Source: Mesostigma viride (lineage: Eukaryota > Streptophyta > Mesostigmatophyceae > Mesostigmatales > Mesostigmataceae). Taken from it: 64,000 bases of DNA. Position 1 is the stretch's first letter. Each line of letters opens with the position of its first letter. The stretch lies in contig RPFO01000296.1 in the NCBI GenBank assembly GCA_009746045.1, forward strand, positions 3,118,798-3,182,797, read 5' to 3'. The notes below the pieces were generated by a model. It made no database searches, was not told the DNA's origin, and was given only the letters and a program-made list of their open reading frames with translations. A program made the translations under genes and the position numbers. This document shows positions 21,540 to 31,791 of the stretch, one piece after another.

Positions 21540-22490
21540 TTGTAGTCCTGCAACAAGCGGCTACAACCATCTAACTCACTCTCTGTGTACCATACTTTAT
21601 CTACCTCGCTACGAGCATACATCCACTTCACCTTGTACTGGCGTTGAGTACCGCGGCCCTTTATAATATCCCTATGGGCCACGATACTCTCTACCTCGTC
21701 TTCTACCTCACCAGTATCCGGGTTATGCTCTAAAGGGGCAGGGGCTCATTCTCTACCAGCGAACGTGCTTTGGTGATAAAGCTTCAGCTGGCTCCTATGG
21801 AAGGTGCGTGAATGGGTCTGCCAAGAGGTAGGAATATCTATCTCATACAGGAAATTTCCTACTCTAGACAACACACGGAAGGGTCCTAAGAAGGCGGGCC
21901 TAAGTTTCACTTTAAGTTCAGCTTCGAACTTGTGAGCAAATCGGCCAACACGGGGGCCTTCTACTAAGACTAAATCTCCTATATCTATCTCAGGGGCTCT
22001 TCTATCTAAGGAGGCACGCAACCTAGCAAGGTACTTGGCCTGAGCCCTATGGTACCCTGAAATAGCGTGGTCATGTGCATTTTTCATTTTATCTAGTAAG
22101 GCCTGCACACCTTCTACGGTATCCCGGGACACATCGTCCCTGTCCCTTAAAGGACTAGCTAAGAGAGAGGTAGGGGTAAGAGGCTGTCTACCTGTATCTA
22201 GAAAGAAAGGCGTATAGCCATGCGCAGCCTGAGGGCAATTGTTAAGGGAGAACTCTACCAGGCATAGATAATCCTCCCAATCACTCCCAGAGCCGTTAAC
22301 ATAGTGCCTCAGCGCTTCTTCCACTACCCGGCTATTAATACGTTCTACTAACTAAATGAGAGGAGGAGGAGGAGTGGTAGGCAGTACCGAACGTAACCTT
22401 GGTACCGAAAAACTGCTGCCAAAAGTCAGAGGTAAATAGCTTATCTTTATCACTAATAAACTGCCTACTCAAACCATGATATCTATAAAC
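21540..22490 (-). pseudogene. pol: Gyp2 integrase C-terminal part and chromodomain
   Basis: The integrase second catalytic Asp is in I-S-D-K-D-K (about 22430) and the Glu in V-E-R-I-N (about 22340). Between them a run of TCC/CTC codons (about 22345-22370) replaces the usual Pro-Gln-Thr-Asp turn and shifts the frame. The clean frame 22324-21746 carries the rest of the core and the SH3-like tail (G-P-F-R-V-L). After the stop at 21746 another frame (about 21741-21540) encodes a chromodomain: E-V-E-S-I-V-A-H-R, Y-K-V-K-W and V-W-Y-T. Chromodomains in this position target integration to chromatin. Confidence 0.8.
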
Positions 22491-22491
22491 G

Positions 22492-24189
22492 TTAAGGGTT
22501 AAGGTATAGGCGTGCGCAATCGCGTGCGGTGAGTTCTAAAGGACACGGCACGAGATGACACATACGAGTAAAACGATCTACAAAAACAAGGATCTGGGCG
22601 TTACCTCTATCATTCTTCCTAAAAGGTCCTACAAAATCCATCATAATGGAGTCCCACGGCATGATGGGATCAGGTAGGGTCCTAGGTTCTGCTATCTGTC
22701 CTACATTGTTGGGTTTCATCTCCTGGCAAGATTGGCAGGTCCTAACATACTCATCTATATCTTTTAAAAGGGAAGGCCAGTAGTAAGAGCGAGCTACTAG
22801 GTCCCGTACCCGTTTACCACCCTGGTGAGCAGCTATGTCATGCAACTCAAAGAGCAGGGAGGAGCGACAGATAGAGGGGACATACAGGCGCCATTGAGGG
22901 GGAGAATCTGCTATCTGCACATATAAAAATCCACCTACAAATTTACAGGGGTGTTTACCTAACTGTTGGGGATGGGAGGCAATGGCAGCTAAAGCTTCCG
23001 GCTCAGTGGCAGTAAATCTACTAATAAGGCGTTCAATATCAGAGGTAGGCATCGCTACAGAGGTATCCAGAACAGGTTTAAAGAGGTCTCCTACCGCCTT
23101 GCCAAAGAGAAGGGGAGGTCCTAGAGGGACTATGTTATCATAAGACTTTCCTGACCTAGTCGCTATATGGCTAAGCGGTATAGAAATTTTATTTTTCCCC
23201 TCCCCCCCCACAGAGACCACAGGAAGGGCCTCACACGGGAGAGAGAGTCCTACCTGAGAAAGGAGATCAGGCATGCGAACAGCTGTATGAAAGAGGTAGG
23301 CATAAGATTCATCATCAGGTAGTTCACCATAAGGGATTACACCAATAGTAGTAGGAACTAGAGTAGTATTGAGAACATCCAAGTCCTCGAAAAAGGAGTA
23401 ATCTGCGCGACGGGAGAGTGCATCAGGTACTATGTTATCTACACCTTTAACACACTGAAGTTTAAAAGGGGAAAACTGTGCTAAAAACTCCATCCAGCGC
23501 GCTTGACGAGGGGTAAGGTTGGGTTGGGAGAGCAGATGGGTAAGGGGACGGTGGTCCGTTTGTATAACTAATCTATATGGATCTATCTCACAGGGTTCAT
23601 TCAGGCAAACATCAAATTGGGCACCTTTAAGAAAATGCTGCCACGCGTGGCAACAATACACCACAGCTAAGAGTTCCTGCTGGTGTACAGGATAGTTACG
23701 CTCCGCAGGGAGCATTGTCCTAGAGATATACTCAATTGGCTGTAAGCCCTGACCCTGATCCTGGAGAAGGACGCCCCCTATTGCTACCTTACTAGCGTCT
23801 GTAGCTACCACAAAGGGTTTGGTAGTATCGGGTAGGATGAGTACGGGAGGAGAAAGGAGTAGGGATTTTAAACACTGAAAAGCAGACTGACACTCACTAC
23901 TCCAGATAAAGGGGATATCTTTCTTTAATAAATGATTGATAGGGGCTGCTATAGTTGCGAAACGAGGGATAAAACGCCTATAGTAAGAGGCAATCCCTAG
24001 GAAACTACGTACACTTTTAACGTCGGTAGGGGTAGGCCATTCCTGGATTGACCTAGTCTTATCCGGGTCGGTAGCGACACCGGCATCTGACAAAACATGT
24101 CCTAAAAATGGTACACTCCTACCAGAACGAACTTTAGCACGGCGAGCCCACAAGGAATTTTCAGACATTATTTCTAGGACTTTCTTTAA
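22492..24189 (-). CDS. pol: Gyp2 pol: RT end, RNase H, integrase N-terminal part
   Basis: Resumes exactly at the TTAA of the PB1 insertion, in the same frame as the RT segment at 25890 and above. It holds the RT thumb (F-L-G-H-V-L, S-F-L-G-I-A-S-Y-Y-R-R-F-I-P). RNase H follows, with the first Asp in A-T-D-A-S (about 23803), E-L-L (about 23685) and T-D-H-R-P (about 23550). The integrase HHCC finger is at about 22835-22720 and the first catalytic Asp in M-M-D-F (about 22640). The frame stops at 22492. The rest of the integrase lies in other frames downstream. Confidence 0.9.
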   Translation of the reverse strand, partial: LKKVLEIMSENSLWARRAKVRSGRSVPFLGHVLSDAGVATDPDKTRSIQEWPTPTDVKSVRSFLGIASYYRRFIPRFATIAAPINHLLKKDIPFIWSSECQSAFQCLKSLLLSPPVLILPDTTKPFVVATDASKVAIGGVLLQDQGQGLQPIEYISRTMLPAERNYPVHQQELLAVVYCCHAWQHFLKGAQFDVCLNEPCEIDPYRLVIQTDHRPLTHLLSQPNLTPRQARWMEFLAQFSPFKLQCVKGVDNIVPDALSRRADYSFFEDLDVLNTTLVPTTIGVIPYGELPDDESYAYLFHTAVRMPDLLSQVGLSLPCEALPVVSVGGEGKNKISIPLSHIATRSGKSYDNIVPLGPPLLFGKAVGDLFKPVLDTSVAMPTSDIERLISRFTATEPEALAAIASHPQQLGKHPCKFVGGFLYVQIADSPPQWRLYVPSICRSSLLFELHDIAAHQGGKRVRDLVARSYYWPSLLKDIDEYVRTCQSCQEMKPNNVGQIAEPRTLPDPIMPWDSIMMDFVGPFRKNDRGNAQILVFVDRFTRMCHLVPCPLELTARDCARLYLNP

Positions 24190-25889
24190 CCCCTAAATGG
24201 TCTGAGATCCTGCCGATAAATCGGCTGGATCTTCACAATTTTGCAAACCAGATGCCATCCAACCTACCCATATCCAATGGCTGTCCTTGGGGGCCAAGCA
24301 TGTCCATGAGTTGCCCTTCGGGTTGGTATATCACAACCTCACATATATGCAGGGTAGGCCATATATAACTGCCGTCAAAGTCAGGGGGGTCAAGACGCGC
24401 GTTTTCATTTTTGGTAGAATGTGCGTTTTGAATTATGTTATAAGACCTAGGTACCTACCACTTCAGGGATGATAAACAATTAGTTGCTGAACAGTTTGAG
24501 CCATTGGGGTCATCATTTGGGTGGGTATACCATTAGTTACACCCAGTACAGCCCATAGGGGTACCGTTGGTAAAAAGCAACCAAGGGGGTAGGAGTGGGC
24601 ATACTACCTACTACTACCTACTAATATGGCCACCAACCATGCCAAACAATACATTTCCCTTCCACAATGATGGGGAAACATAACTGCATCATCACACTGC
24701 CCTTACATGGCACCTATGTGCAGGTGCTACCTTGTCCGTGCACGTAGGTAACGTGGTACGGATACCCTACGCAAGGCATGCATTCTAGGAGGCAGCCACC
24801 AACAAACTGGTGATGTTGAGCCTATTTCAGCCTGTCCTAGCAAGGATAAACTAGGCCTAAGCTGCTATAGCTTGCCAGGTGATGGCCAGCACACCTGGTG
24901 GCACATGCTGTCAATGGGAAGCTTTTACTCACCAGTTACGTGCTTGATGATGCCACAGCGACCAGCCAATTGCCTCACACTCATGCAATATGTGTATGGG
25001 AAATGTATAACAAACATATATGGAGGTATTCAAACCCATACAGCCTCTAAAACTTCATCACCATCACCCTGTGGCAGGTCAACTGACTGAGGGAAGCACC
25101 TAAGAAGGGTGTATTAGAAAGGGGCCAGGCCAGGGTCAAGACAGAGCATGAATAATGCAAAAAGAATGTGCTACACAAGCTAGAACGTATATATAAACGT
25201 CAAACATCGATAGGAAAACGATGCTTAAGCTTTACCAGGCATGGATGGCGTTACCTTGGCCCAGGCGGTGGCCGCAAAATGGCGCATTTCGGCACACCAA
25301 AGTTGTGCAGCATGGTCGCTGGATTCGGCGATTTCTGGCCACCCTTGCACGTTTACGACTACTATGTATCATAAAAAGTAAAAAGAAACCGATATATCCT
25401 TTAAAATACGCCGGAAAGGTATTGCTGTCAACGTTTCTATCGTCCGGCCTGATCGCAGTTTTTTCCAGCAAGAACGCTGCCGACACCTATCAAATGGCAT
25501 TCCCGCGAACCAAAAATTGGCCTGTATGATCTTTAGGACGTATAAAATCAATATCCTAAGTTTGGTCAGAAAATTCGAACGAAAACGTAAATGCCATGCG
25601 TGGGCGCAAGCCGCCATGGCCAGGTCGTCGTTTTCCGGAATGCACGTTGTACGTGAAAAAGTACCCTGACCCCTTGTACTTTGACCGGCCAGAACACCTC
25701 TGTAACTTTGTCAGAAGTATGCAAACCCATATACCATGCTTTAGAGTATTTTATAAACTTTCGATATTCTCAGCTAAACTTTTCCTAATTCTCAATAGTT
25801 TTCGCGGCATTTGGTCGCCCGAGAAGGGGCCGATGCATCGGCTGGAACTCGATTTTTGGCGGAAAATCGGCCGCAAGACCATTTAGGGG
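24190..25889 (-). mobile_element. PB1: piggyBac-type non-autonomous DNA element
   Basis: Inverted termini CCCCTAAATGGTC (24190-24202) and GACCATTTAGGGG (25877-25889), each flanked by TTAA (24186-24189 and 25890-25893). Taking out the 1700 bp plus one TTAA restores an uninterrupted Gyp2 RT frame, the precise behaviour of TTAA-specific piggyBac-like transposition. CCC-starting termini also fit that superfamily. No transposase is visible. The open frames at 25168-25617 overlap on both strands and resemble nothing, so the element would depend on enzyme from elsewhere. Orientation is arbitrary. Confidence 0.82.
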
Positions 25890-26587
25890 TTAAATCGCGT
25901 AGGTGCGTTTCAAAATCATGGGAGTAAATAAGGATGTCATCTAAGTAAGCCTGAGCACAAGAACGATCGTGCTCCGCTAAAGAAACAGAGGAGAAGGAAG
26001 GATCCTTTAAATCAGAGGACACTTGGGGAAGGTGAGAATTACCCAAAACAGGTCTAAGCACTTCATTCATCAACATTTGAAAAGAGGCAGGAGAATTACA
26101 GAGTCCCATTGATAGCCGCTACTCTAAACTGATAATGACCAAAAGGGGTAGCAAAGGCGGTTTTATGGCAATCCTCGGGCGCTATACGCAGTTGCCAAAA
26201 ACCATCTGCACAATCCAGTACCGTGAAACAGGTAGAGCCTTTAACCTTATTAAATATATCATCAATACGAGGTAGAGGGTATTTAGACTTCACAGTAATA
26301 TCATTTAACTTCCTATAATCAGTAACTAAGCGAAACTTGCCATTTGGCTTAGGGACTAACAGGACACCAGCTGAGTAGGGGGAGTTACTAGGCTCTATCA
26401 ATCCTGCTTCTAACAGTGACACTAAAATCTGTTTTAGTTCTTTTAACTCGGTAGGGCCCATTCTATACATCGGAGAGTGCGTAGGAACTGCACCGTCCTT
26501 AATAACTACACGGTGTAAAACAGAACGAGGAGGAGGATAAGAAGGAGTCTTTTCTTCAAAAACTTTGGAGGAATCTATCACAGCCAT
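25890..26587 (-). CDS. pol: Gyp2 reverse transcriptase, N-terminal part
   Basis: Open from the ATG at 26587 through the fingers and palm: P-M-Y-R-M-G-P-T-E, R-L-V-T-D-Y-R-K-L-N, then V-L-D-C-A-D-G-F-W-Q (about 26210-26240). A one-base shift near 26105 moves it to the frame with M-G-L-C-N-S-P-A-S-F and the catalytic Y-L-D-D (about 25935-25950). It reaches the PB1 TTAA at 25890 in mid-codon-run and continues at 24189. Between this and the protease (26588-26792) is an AT-rich linker without a clear domain. Confidence 0.88.
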
Positions 26588-26792
26588 GTATCGTCATACT
26601 ATTTCGTTTTCAGTAAATCCCACTCCTATTGTATCCACTGTGTTTACATCTATATCCACACTATTATTAGTGATAGGTATCTCCTGTACTTCTAACTGAA
26701 GGAACATACATAATAAATATCCATATTCCTTTAATTCAGATCGCAATTCATCATTGGACATTAATACTTCAGGTATAGGTCTTACAGGAGGA

Positions 26793-27245
26793 TCAACAGG
26801 TAGGAGGAGTAATATCTACCAAGGATAAATTTTCTACTCTATAATGACGTTCCGGTACCCAGTAAGAGCTATCTGGAAACCAAATGACCATGGTATCATA
26901 ATTAATAGTAATCTTATTATCCTGGTGCCAATCTAATCCTAATAATACATCAGCGGTAGTGATAGGGCCTATAGTGGCCGTCAGGTTAACAGTACGTCCT
27001 TGTTGTATGACCAGGGGAAGGGACACCGTACCCGGGGAATGACTGGTGCGACCATCAGCATAATGGACAGTGACAGGTTTGGTGTGAGGGGTAGGGACTA
27101 GTCCTAAACGCCTAACTAGGGCCTCGCTCACAAAGGAGCTAGCCGCACCGCTATCAACTAACACAGAGACATTCAAAAGTTCATCAGCATGCAAGAAGGG
27201 GTCTACAACAGTGTGGGGAACGGTTAAGCCACCATTCAAAAACAT
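26793..27245 (-). CDS. Gyp2 aspartic protease
   Basis: Retropepsin domain of about 150 residues. The catalytic D-S-G-A is at residues 31-34 (about 27155-27144), the flap region is rich in small residues (H-Y-A-D-G-R-T-S), and the C-terminal strand motif L-L-G-L-D-W is at about residues 95-100. It would mature Gag-Pol. It is separated from the gag stop (27371) by 125 bp of other-frame sequence. Confidence 0.85.
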   Translation of the reverse strand: MFLNGGLTVPHTVVDPFLHADELLNVSVLVDSGAASSFVSEALVRRLGLVPTPHTKPVTVHYADGRTSHSPGTVSLPLVIQQGRTVNLTATIGPITTADVLLGLDWHQDNKITINYDTMVIWFPDSSYWVPERHYRVENLSLVDITPPTC

Positions 27246-27370
27246 AAGAGGACGAACACGTAGTGGTAGGGATGATTCAGCTCCTACAGAGGTTATAAAA
27301 ACAGGCAGGCAAAAATTATCATCTGGGGTACTATCTAAGGACCTGTCCAGGTTACCCCCGGCTGACAGGC

Positions 27371-28649
27371 CTACTGTTCCCCCTCCCCCCCCAAATCCAT
27401 AGGAACTAACCCCGAAGAAGACCCTGGCGAAAAAGCCACTGCTGGAGGGTCACGAGGGAGCGAAGAGGGTGGAGGAGCCTGATTATCATAGGGGAACCCT
27501 GAGGGTCCTGTCTGCACAGCATTCAGCCTACTAGGGGTAGCTGAGGGAATGCGTCCTGGAGTGGGACGAATAGGAGCACGCTGAGGGGTACGAGGAGGGC
27601 GAGCATCGGGATGAGGGGGAGCCCCCGAAAGGAACTTGGGGCACTCACGTTTAAGATGACCTACTTCCTTACAATGATAGCATGTGATATGAGAGACATC
27701 CAGAGCTGAAAGATCAGTAACGCAAATGTCTGATTCTTCTACATAGGAGTTCTCCTCCTCAGGGGTAAGGCTAATGTGATTAATACGGGAACGGGTAGGA
27801 AGAGAAGGGGTGGTGAAGAAATCTGCTACTCGTAAGAGATGCTGGCGCACATGCTTGAGGGGTAGATCAGTAAAACGGTAGGCAGAGAACTGGCGCTTTA
27901 CCTCACGTAATAAGGGTCTACTGAGGCCTTGTAGGAAACGAGCACGTACTTCTGCGCCCGACAAATCCCTAATTCGTACCATCTGTGCATCAAATTCTTT
28001 CATATATTCCCTAAACGATTTAGTACCCTGCTGCAAAGTGCCAAAGGCTAATCTATCCTGCCAATCTGCATCAGGAGGAACTAAATGGTTCTCTAAACGC
28101 TTAAACAATTCTGCTACTGAGTTAGGGTAGGCATGAGAGGCCAAGGATTCACACTGGATGAGGTTAGCAAGCTCAGGAGTAATACAGGTAGTAAGATAGT
28201 GAGGGACTAATACAGCATCAGAGAGACGCCATCTATTATGATTTTGCCACGACTCTGTGTTCTGGGTAAGCAACATAATAAAAGTGAAAAACTGTTGAGG
28301 GGTAGACTTGACATCCAACTTGGGAAGGTTAGCAAAGAGGGGAAGAGCAGGGGGCTTAGGGGGATTGGAAGGGTCAGATTTACCCATAGGACCACTGTCT
28401 TCAACTGCTACATAAGAGGGATAGAAAGAAGGAAGAGGGAAGGTTTTGGATAGGGGTCTAGAGGGGGCTACCGTTTCAGGATGGTGCCCATAAGAGAAGG
28501 GAACAGTATATTGCTCACGAAGGGAGGAGTAGGCAAAATGATCATAATTTCTGTCATCTAAAGGCATGGTGCTGAAATCACTATTAACTTCTAACTCAGC
28601 CACACGGGTAGGGACCTGGGCAGCCTCGTAGGCCGTATCAGGGTAGGAC
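27371..28649 (-). CDS. gag: Gyp2 gag, C-terminal part
   Basis: Continues the gag that begins at 63947. The open frame upstream of 28649 belongs to the inserted MetGyp terminus and is not gag. The segment has a helical capsid-like region (about 28320-27900) and one CCHC knuckle (C-Y-H-C...G-H...E-C, about 27685-27644) followed by a Pro-rich tail. Stop at 27371. It packages the element RNA. Across the insertion point the frame is preserved with one AGGAC target copy. Confidence 0.88.
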
Positions 28650-28786
28650 TGTCGCGTCTGCGTGCCACAACCTCCGGCGCCACCATGCGGCTGGCCACTC
28701 AGCTTTGGTAAAACCCAAATGAGCTGAGCTGACGTGCCTGCCTTAACTGCATGCCCTGTGGGGTGGGCGAGGACCTGTCCCATGAT
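28650..28786 (-). repeat. MetGyp repeat B2 (outer 3' end)
   Basis: About 137 bp, nearly identical to 30041-30177 (one base missing near 28688 and a C/T change near 28672). On the minus strand it ends GGCACGCAGACGCGACA at the insertion boundary. Confidence 0.85.
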
Positions 28787-30038
28787 TGACGAAAAGAGGG
28801 CTCTCAGCCGAGGACAAGGAACTGTCCCTCGTGCCTGATGACCACCTTATTGATCCCCTTGTGTACCGTCGCGTGCCGCGTTTGAATATCCTTGCTGGGG
28901 CGTTAGCTAGACGCTCCAACTACTCTAATTGCGACAATATGATGGTGCAAGAGGATGCCTTTGCCTCCCCTGCTATAGAACAATGCTTTCACAACACACA
29001 CTTTGCACAGTCTGATGATGAAGCCGCACATGCGGAATTTATTGAGAAAGTTAATACAATTACAACACGTTGATAGTCTCAATATCGATGCACTCCATGC
29101 TCACGAGCCCGCAGTTAGGCAGCGCTCCATGACATGCTACCGGCCTTGCTCCCAAGGAAAGGGAGAAACACGAAGGCCACTAACGAGAGACTCGAAGAGA
29201 CTACACGCTGCGTGAGAGTCCTCTTCGACTATGAACCAAACCATTCGTCATGCCACACGCATGACACACGCCACACTTGTCAGTCCAGCCAGGAATGCCA
29301 AAACTATCTTGCTGCCTGAACCATGCAAATAGAAACCGCATTCCAGTTGCCGTCCTGGCTTTCTACCACACATGCCAACAAAAGCAGGAAGGCATCCCGA
29401 CAAATCTAAATTGCTACCCTGTTGCCGATCTCATCTCCTAGAGGCTCCGGCATTTCTGTCCCTGGGAATGTCCGGCATTGAGTCACGTCCACCAAGGTCG
29501 AAGCATAATATCCTTCAGACAATCTGCACGCTCACACCTTGCGTGTGAGTGGCCCAGCAAACATTGCGTCTAATCGTTCCTTTCTAGAAGAAATCCCTTT
29601 GTAGGGCTGCCAGCGATTTCGCATTCATTCCAGCGATCTGGCTCCGCACCGCAAATTGTCCTTTTCCATTTTCTGTCCAGTCCTCATAACGTTGACCCGC
29701 TATTCTACACCACAAAGACACCTGGCCTGTCAATAGCCTCGGCGCTGTTGAAGTCCAGCAGTCCAGCTCCAGCTCAGCTCCAGCTGTCACTAACACGCGT
29801 ATGATCCTCTCGACGCTGCGCACTTGTGCTGCCGTCCGCTCAAGTCAGTGCTGCGCGCCCAGCTGTGCCTGGCCCGGCGCGCGCGCACGTACACTTTCGT
29901 CCGCTCTTATGCTGCAAGTGCTAGTGTCCCCCCCGGTCACTAGCCTTTGTCGAAAATGCGTAGAAAACAAATTCCTTGCGCACGTCACCGGTCTTGTGCA
30001 TAGTGGGCGCCCGGATGACATAGCTCGCGTCCGTGACA
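28787..30038 (-). repeat. MetGyp repeat A2
   Basis: About 1.25 kb. On the minus strand it starts TGTCACGGACGCGAGC (30038) and ends TTTTCGTCA (28787). It matches the pieces 47123-47511, 61319-61679 and 62997-63500, which together are A1. The open frame at 28786-29073 also occurs in A1 but has no known domain. Confidence 0.88.
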
Positions 30039-30040
30039 GC

Positions 30041-30177
30041 TGTCGCGTCTGCGTGCCACAATCTCCGGCGCCACCATGGCGGCTGGCCACTCAGCTTTGG
30101 TAAAACCCAAATGAGCTGAGCTGACGTGCCTGCCTTAACTGCATGCCCTGTGGGGTGGGCGAGGACCTGTCCCATGA
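30041..30177 (-). repeat. MetGyp repeat B1
   Basis: Inner copy of B. It lies between the polypurine tract (30178-30189) and GC plus A2. The B1-A2 junction reads ACGCGACAGCTGTCACGG on the minus strand, with a palindromic core GACAGCTGTC. Confidence 0.85.
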
Positions 30178-30189
30178 TTCCCCCCTCGC
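30178..30189 (-). promoter_or_regulatory. MetGyp polypurine tract
   Basis: Minus strand GCGAGGGGGGAA, abutting B1. It marks where plus-strand DNA synthesis would begin. Confidence 0.7.
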
Positions 30190-30204
30190 TGGCGACCGGC
30201 CCCA

Positions 30205-31098
30205 TCACGAAGACAGCGATCGTACCAAGACAAGGGCAGCGGTGACCGCAGTCAAGCTGCGGGAGGTAAACTGCGCAGCGGTGCACACTGGACAAAACCA
30301 ATCCCCCTCCGGAATGCTGGTGACCACTGGCTGCAAGCACTGCATGTGCCAACCACAGTTACACTGATCACACAATAACATGGACTCCGCCTGATCGACC
30401 CGGTGACAAACCTGACACTGGGCGTCCTTGACTCGGCGAGACGTGTGCGGTTGGAGGTCGTGGACCAAATTGGGCAGCGAGCAGGGACTGAGATTGCTGA
30501 GGTTGTCAGTCGTACGGCTCCCGTCGGCGCCCTCCAAAATTGCCACTCCCGATGGTTTGATAGCCACAATGCGCAAAATGGTGGGCCCCGCCTCCACATC
30601 CAAAGTGTGCTTCAGCTGAGTGCGCAGGAAAACATACTGCCCTGGCCTAAACCGCAGCTGGCGAGCCATGTATGCGCCCCCCCGGCGCTGAGCGTAGCGC
30701 AGGGAGTCCCTGTGCTGAGCAATGAACAAGTTGTTCATCGCGATGGGCATGACCTTCTTAAAAGTCTCTGCCCTGGCCAGCACCTCAACCAAAAATTGCT
30801 GAGCGTTGTCGAAGGCCATGGGTTCGGGGTGCGCAACCTGTGCCTCCGTAGGCAAAAGAGGATTACGCCCGAACAGAAGGAAATACGGGGAGAAGGTAGC
30901 GAGAGACTCCTGGGGAGACATGCGATAACCCATGGCAATCCATGCCAACTCGCGATCCCACCTGGCCGACTCCGGCACCTGCAGGCTCCACTTGCGCAGC
31001 GCCTGCTTGACGGTCTGCACCAATCTCTCAGCCAAACCATTGGCCTGAGGATGCTCCCGAGAAGTGCGACGGTGATCAATAAGACATCCATCCAGCAA
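30205..31098 (-). CDS. pol: MetGyp integrase C-terminal half with PHD finger
   Basis: Continues the integrase after a frameshift near 31100-31140. The second catalytic Asp (V-T-D-Q-G-G) lies just upstream at about 31132-31134 in this frame. The catalytic Glu is in G-L-A-E-R-L-V (about 31029). After the core and a basic SH3-like region comes a complete PHD finger at about 30417-30283, with Cys/His spacing C4-H-C3 (C228, C231, C243, C246, H251, C254, C269, C272 of this frame) and a W-F-C-P-V-C end. PHD fingers read histone H3 tails, so this is a plausible targeting module in place of a chromodomain. Stop at 30205, then the polypurine tract. Confidence 0.9.
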   Translation of the reverse strand: MLDGCLIDHRRTSREHPQANGLAERLVQTVKQALRKWSLQVPESARWDRELAWIAMGYRMSPQESLATFSPYFLLFGRNPLLPTEAQVAHPEPMAFDNAQQFLVEVLARAETFKKVMPIAMNNLFIAQHRDSLRYAQRRGGAYMARQLRFRPGQYVFLRTQLKHTLDVEAGPTILRIVAIKPSGVAILEGADGSRTTDNLSNLSPCSLPNLVHDLQPHTSRRVKDAQCQVCHRVDQAESMLLCDQCNCGWHMQCLQPVVTSIPEGDWFCPVCTAAQFTSRSLTAVTAALVLVRSLSS

Positions 31099-31139
31099 CT
31101 CCTGGAACTCACCCCTGAACTCACCACCCTGGTCCGTGA

Positions 31140-31715
31140 CTACCTCCGCGGGAGCCCCAAACCTGGTATGATGTCCGCAAAATGCTTCGCTGTGGTAGCG
31201 GCATGCTTGTCAGCAATGGGGATCAACTCAACCCATTTGCTAAAGCTCTCCACGCATACCATGACATAGAGGTTGCCGTCAGGGCTCTCCTGAAACGGCC
31301 CGCACAGATCGACGTGCCAGCGATAAAACAAGCCCTTGATGGGAAGCGACATCAGCTCCTTGGCACCATGATCTGCGCTAAAGTTAGCCTTGGTTCGAGC
31401 ACACGGGACACAGCTGGCCACTACCTGGGCCACCGTGTGTCGCATGTTATTCCACCAATAGCTGGTCCGTACGAGGCTGAGCGTGCGATTGCCACCCAAG
31501 TGACCATACCGCTCGTGGTACGCCTGCACTATAGCAACGCGCTTGTCAGGCGGTGGGACGACCACCCTACGCTTGCCCAACAGCTTGTACAAAACCCCAT
31601 CTTCCCAACCATAGGTTGCAGCCCTGTGCTGCACCCTGTTCAACTCCGTCGCCTTCTGAGCAGGAGTCCAATCGACTGGAGTAGGAGTCAAGACAGCACC
31701 CTGCACTTGCTCCAA
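31140..31715 (-). CDS. pol: MetGyp integrase N-terminal half
   Basis: HHCC zinc-binding domain (H67, H72, C102 and C105 of this frame) followed by the core with the first catalytic Asp in H-V-D-L-C-G-P-F (about 31310-31308). The core matches the integrase type common in algal gypsy elements. The frame ends at 31140 because of an indel. The second Asp and the Glu follow in the next frame, so the DDE triad is complete at the sequence level. Confidence 0.9.
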   Translation of the reverse strand: MEQVQGAVLTPTPVDWTPAQKATELNRVQHRAATYGWEDGVLYKLLGKRRVVVPPPDKRVAIVQAYHERYGHLGGNRTLSLVRTSYWWNNMRHTVAQVVASCVPCARTKANFSADHGAKELMSLPIKGLFYRWHVDLCGPFQESPDGNLYVMVCVESFSKWVELIPIADKHAATTAKHFADIIPGLGLPRR

Positions 31716-31791
31716 ACTCGACCATCTAGCCAGATATCAGCGGTGTAGCAATCAGCAAGAGAGCTACGCGCTAAGAGAGCCTGCACAGCGA

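Noticed and set aside
24287-25886. Transposase inside PB1
   Set aside because: Open frames of 61-102 codons on both strands overlap and contain no DDD or zinc-finger motif.
28786-29073. Conserved open frame of about 80-95 codons in MetGyp repeat A (again at 47167-47409)
   Set aside because: Conservation is explained by the repeat pair. No ATG-driven start at the same place and no known domain.
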